Of a DNA stretch of 64,000 bases, positions 63,078-64,000 are shown one piece after another (positions within the stretch are counted from its first letter, which is position 1; every line of letters starts with the position of its first letter). The stretch is from positions 62,001 through 126,000 of the forward strand of contig NZ_QLME01000005.1 of the NCBI RefSeq assembly GCF_003259895.1. The letters are read 5' to 3'. Below the pieces are notes generated by a model, which was given only the letters and a program-made list of their open reading frames with translations, searched no databases and was not told the DNA's origin. A program made the position numbers and the translations under genes. This DNA is from Halanaerobium saccharolyticum (GTDB lineage: Bacteria > Bacillota > Halanaerobiia > Halanaerobiales > Halanaerobiaceae).

Positions 63078-64000
63078 ATGTTTTCCAGAGTTGAACAACT
63101 AGAATGGGAAAAAGAAAAGCTGTCAGACTTTGCCTGCCTGAGTTCAGCCAGCAGAGGCCGGTTAAAAGAAGAAACTGGCTCTGAAATACGTACAATTTTT
63201 CAGAGAGATCGGGATCGAATTATTCATTCAAAAGCTTTTAGACGGCTTAAGCATAAAACTCAGGTATTTATTGCACCTGAGGGTGATCACTACCGTACCC
63301 GTCTGACTCATACTCTGGAGGTCTCTCAGATTGCTCGTACAATCGCCAGAGCTCTTAAATTAAATGAAGATTTAGTAGAAGCTATTGCCCTGGGACATGA
63401 CCTGGGGCATACTCCTTTTGGTCATGCTGGAGAAGCTGCACTAACAGAAATTACTGGATCAGAGTTTAATCATAATCTGCAGAGCCTGAGAGTGGTTGAT
63501 CTTATAGAAAAGCGAAGCAGCGGCAGCAGAGGGCTTAATTTGAGTATTGAGGTTAGAGATGGGATCTTAAACCATACCGGCAGCAATAAGCCCTTTACCC
63601 TGGAAGGCCAGATAGTTAGAATTGCAGATCGGGTTGCATATATTAATCATGATATTGATGATGCTCTGAGAGCCGGAATTATCAACCAGAATGATTTACC
63701 CCCAGCTGCAGTTTCTGTTTTGGGTGATAGTCACTCTCAGAGAATAGATATAATGGTCAGAGATTTGATTAACTCCAGCTGGCAGCAGAATGAGATAAAA
63801 CGTTCAGCTGAGGTAAAAGCTGCAACTGAGAAGTTAAGGAACTTTCTTTTTGAAAATGTTTATATTGGTTCTGAAGGTAAAAGTGAAGAGGGTAAGGCAA
63901 AAAGATTATTAAAACTGCTCTATGAATTTTTTATGGATAATATTAATTATATACCGGACGAATATTTAGAATTTGAAAAAAATCATAAACAGGCAGTAGT
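63078..64000 (+). CDS. dgt: Deoxyguanosinetriphosphate triphosphohydrolase-like protein (3' truncated by window edge)
   Basis: Opens at ATG 63078 with AGGAGC upstream and runs to the window end without a stop (307 codons). [44 protein letters not shown] motif [14 protein letters not shown] and [11 protein letters not shown]-like segment, plus [14 protein letters not shown], all of the dGTPase HD family. It hydrolyses dNTPs to nucleosides and triphosphate. The order ppdk-regulator-dgt-dnaG-rpoD is common; the last two are outside the window. Confidence 0.96.
   Translation, partial: MFSRVEQLEWEKEKLSDFACLSSASRGRLKEETGSEIRTIFQRDRDRIIHSKAFRRLKHKTQVFIAPEGDHYRTRLTHTLEVSQIARTIARALKLNEDLVEAIALGHDLGHTPFGHAGEAALTEITGSEFNHNLQSLRVVDLIEKRSSGSRGLNLSIEVRDGILNHTGSNKPFTLEGQIVRIADRVAYINHDIDDALRAGIINQNDLPPAAVSVLGDSHSQRIDIMVRDLINSSWQQNEIKRSAEVKAATEKLRNFLFENVYIGSEGKSEEGKAKRLLKLLYEFFMDNINYIPDEYLEFEKNHKQAV

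Noticed and set aside
1-64000. CRISPR arrays, insertion sequences, prophage or integrase genes
   Set aside because: No regularly spaced repeats, transposase, integrase or phage structural gene was seen on either strand.

Overview
The window reads as chromosomal DNA of a low-GC, anaerobic, Gram-positive-type (Firmicutes sensu lato) bacterium. Housekeeping gene order (nadD-yqeK-LCP-rsfS-leuS; comEA-comEC-holA-rpsT-lepA-hemW-hrcA-grpE-dnaK-dnaJ-rsmE-mtaB; yqeY-nfeD-floA-phoH-pgpH-ybeY-dgkA-corC-cdd-era-recO-glyQ-glyS-ppdk regulator-dgt), an S-box (SAM-I) leader, an Arg T-box, a CIRCE operator and strong GGAGG-type ribosome sites all fit this. B12-dependent MetH, a selenocysteine cluster, FeoAB, and the lack of sporulation genes at loci where Clostridia normally carry them suggest an asporogenous or reduced lineage. 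A Halanaerobiales-like organism is my best guess; this is inference, since no rRNA is present.

Region 1 (1-7292) is accessory: the 3' part of a type I specificity gene (hsdS), hsdR, an uncharacterised SAP-like protein, a YgjP-type metallopeptidase, a MntA/HepT toxin-antitoxin pair with its own promoter and a palindrome downstream of it, then two abutting gene remnants (an EEP nuclease N-terminus and a UPF0175 C-terminus). It stops 15 bp from the 3' end of tRNA-Arg(CCG), the classic geometry of an island inserted at a tRNA gene.

Region 2 (7300-13560): a cation diffusion facilitator with a tiny overlapping leader ORF, an unknown membrane protein, then a SAM-I riboswitch controlling metF, a stand-alone MetH reactivation-domain protein and metH lacking that domain. 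Together they make and transfer the methyl group for methionine.

Region 3 (13559-24960): gamma-carbonic anhydrase-like protein (minus strand), NAD synthesis, YqeK, an LCP cell-wall ligase, RsfS, leuS, an iron-regulated feoAB with a 53-aa zinc-ribbon protein behind it, RseC, a MATE transporter collapsed by an internal deletion, and T-box-controlled argF followed by a GNAT acetyltransferase.

Region 4 (25117-28683): selA, selB and tRNA-Sec, the selenocysteine incorporation machinery, without selD or a selenoprotein in view.

Region 5 (28742-64000): patatin-like lipase, udk, DNA-uptake genes comEA/comEC, holA, rpsT, lepA, hemW, the CIRCE-controlled heat-shock operon, RNA-modification enzymes, membrane-domain proteins (NfeD/FloA), PhoH-PgpH-YbeY (c-di-AMP and rRNA processing), a DgkA-PAP2 fusion, CorC/HlyC, a DUF3048 lipoprotein, cdd, era, deoC, recO, glycyl-tRNA synthetase, the PPDK regulator and the start of dgt. 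The layout is conventional, but several genes normally found here (rpsU, prmA, gpr/spoIIP, yqfC/yqfD) are missing.

I see no CRISPR array, insertion sequence, integrase or rRNA. I did not find a clear wholly new system. The most unusual places are the tRNA-Arg-proximal island end, the HsdR/SAP-like/metallopeptidase cluster, the FeoB-linked zinc ribbon and the MATE in-frame deletion.
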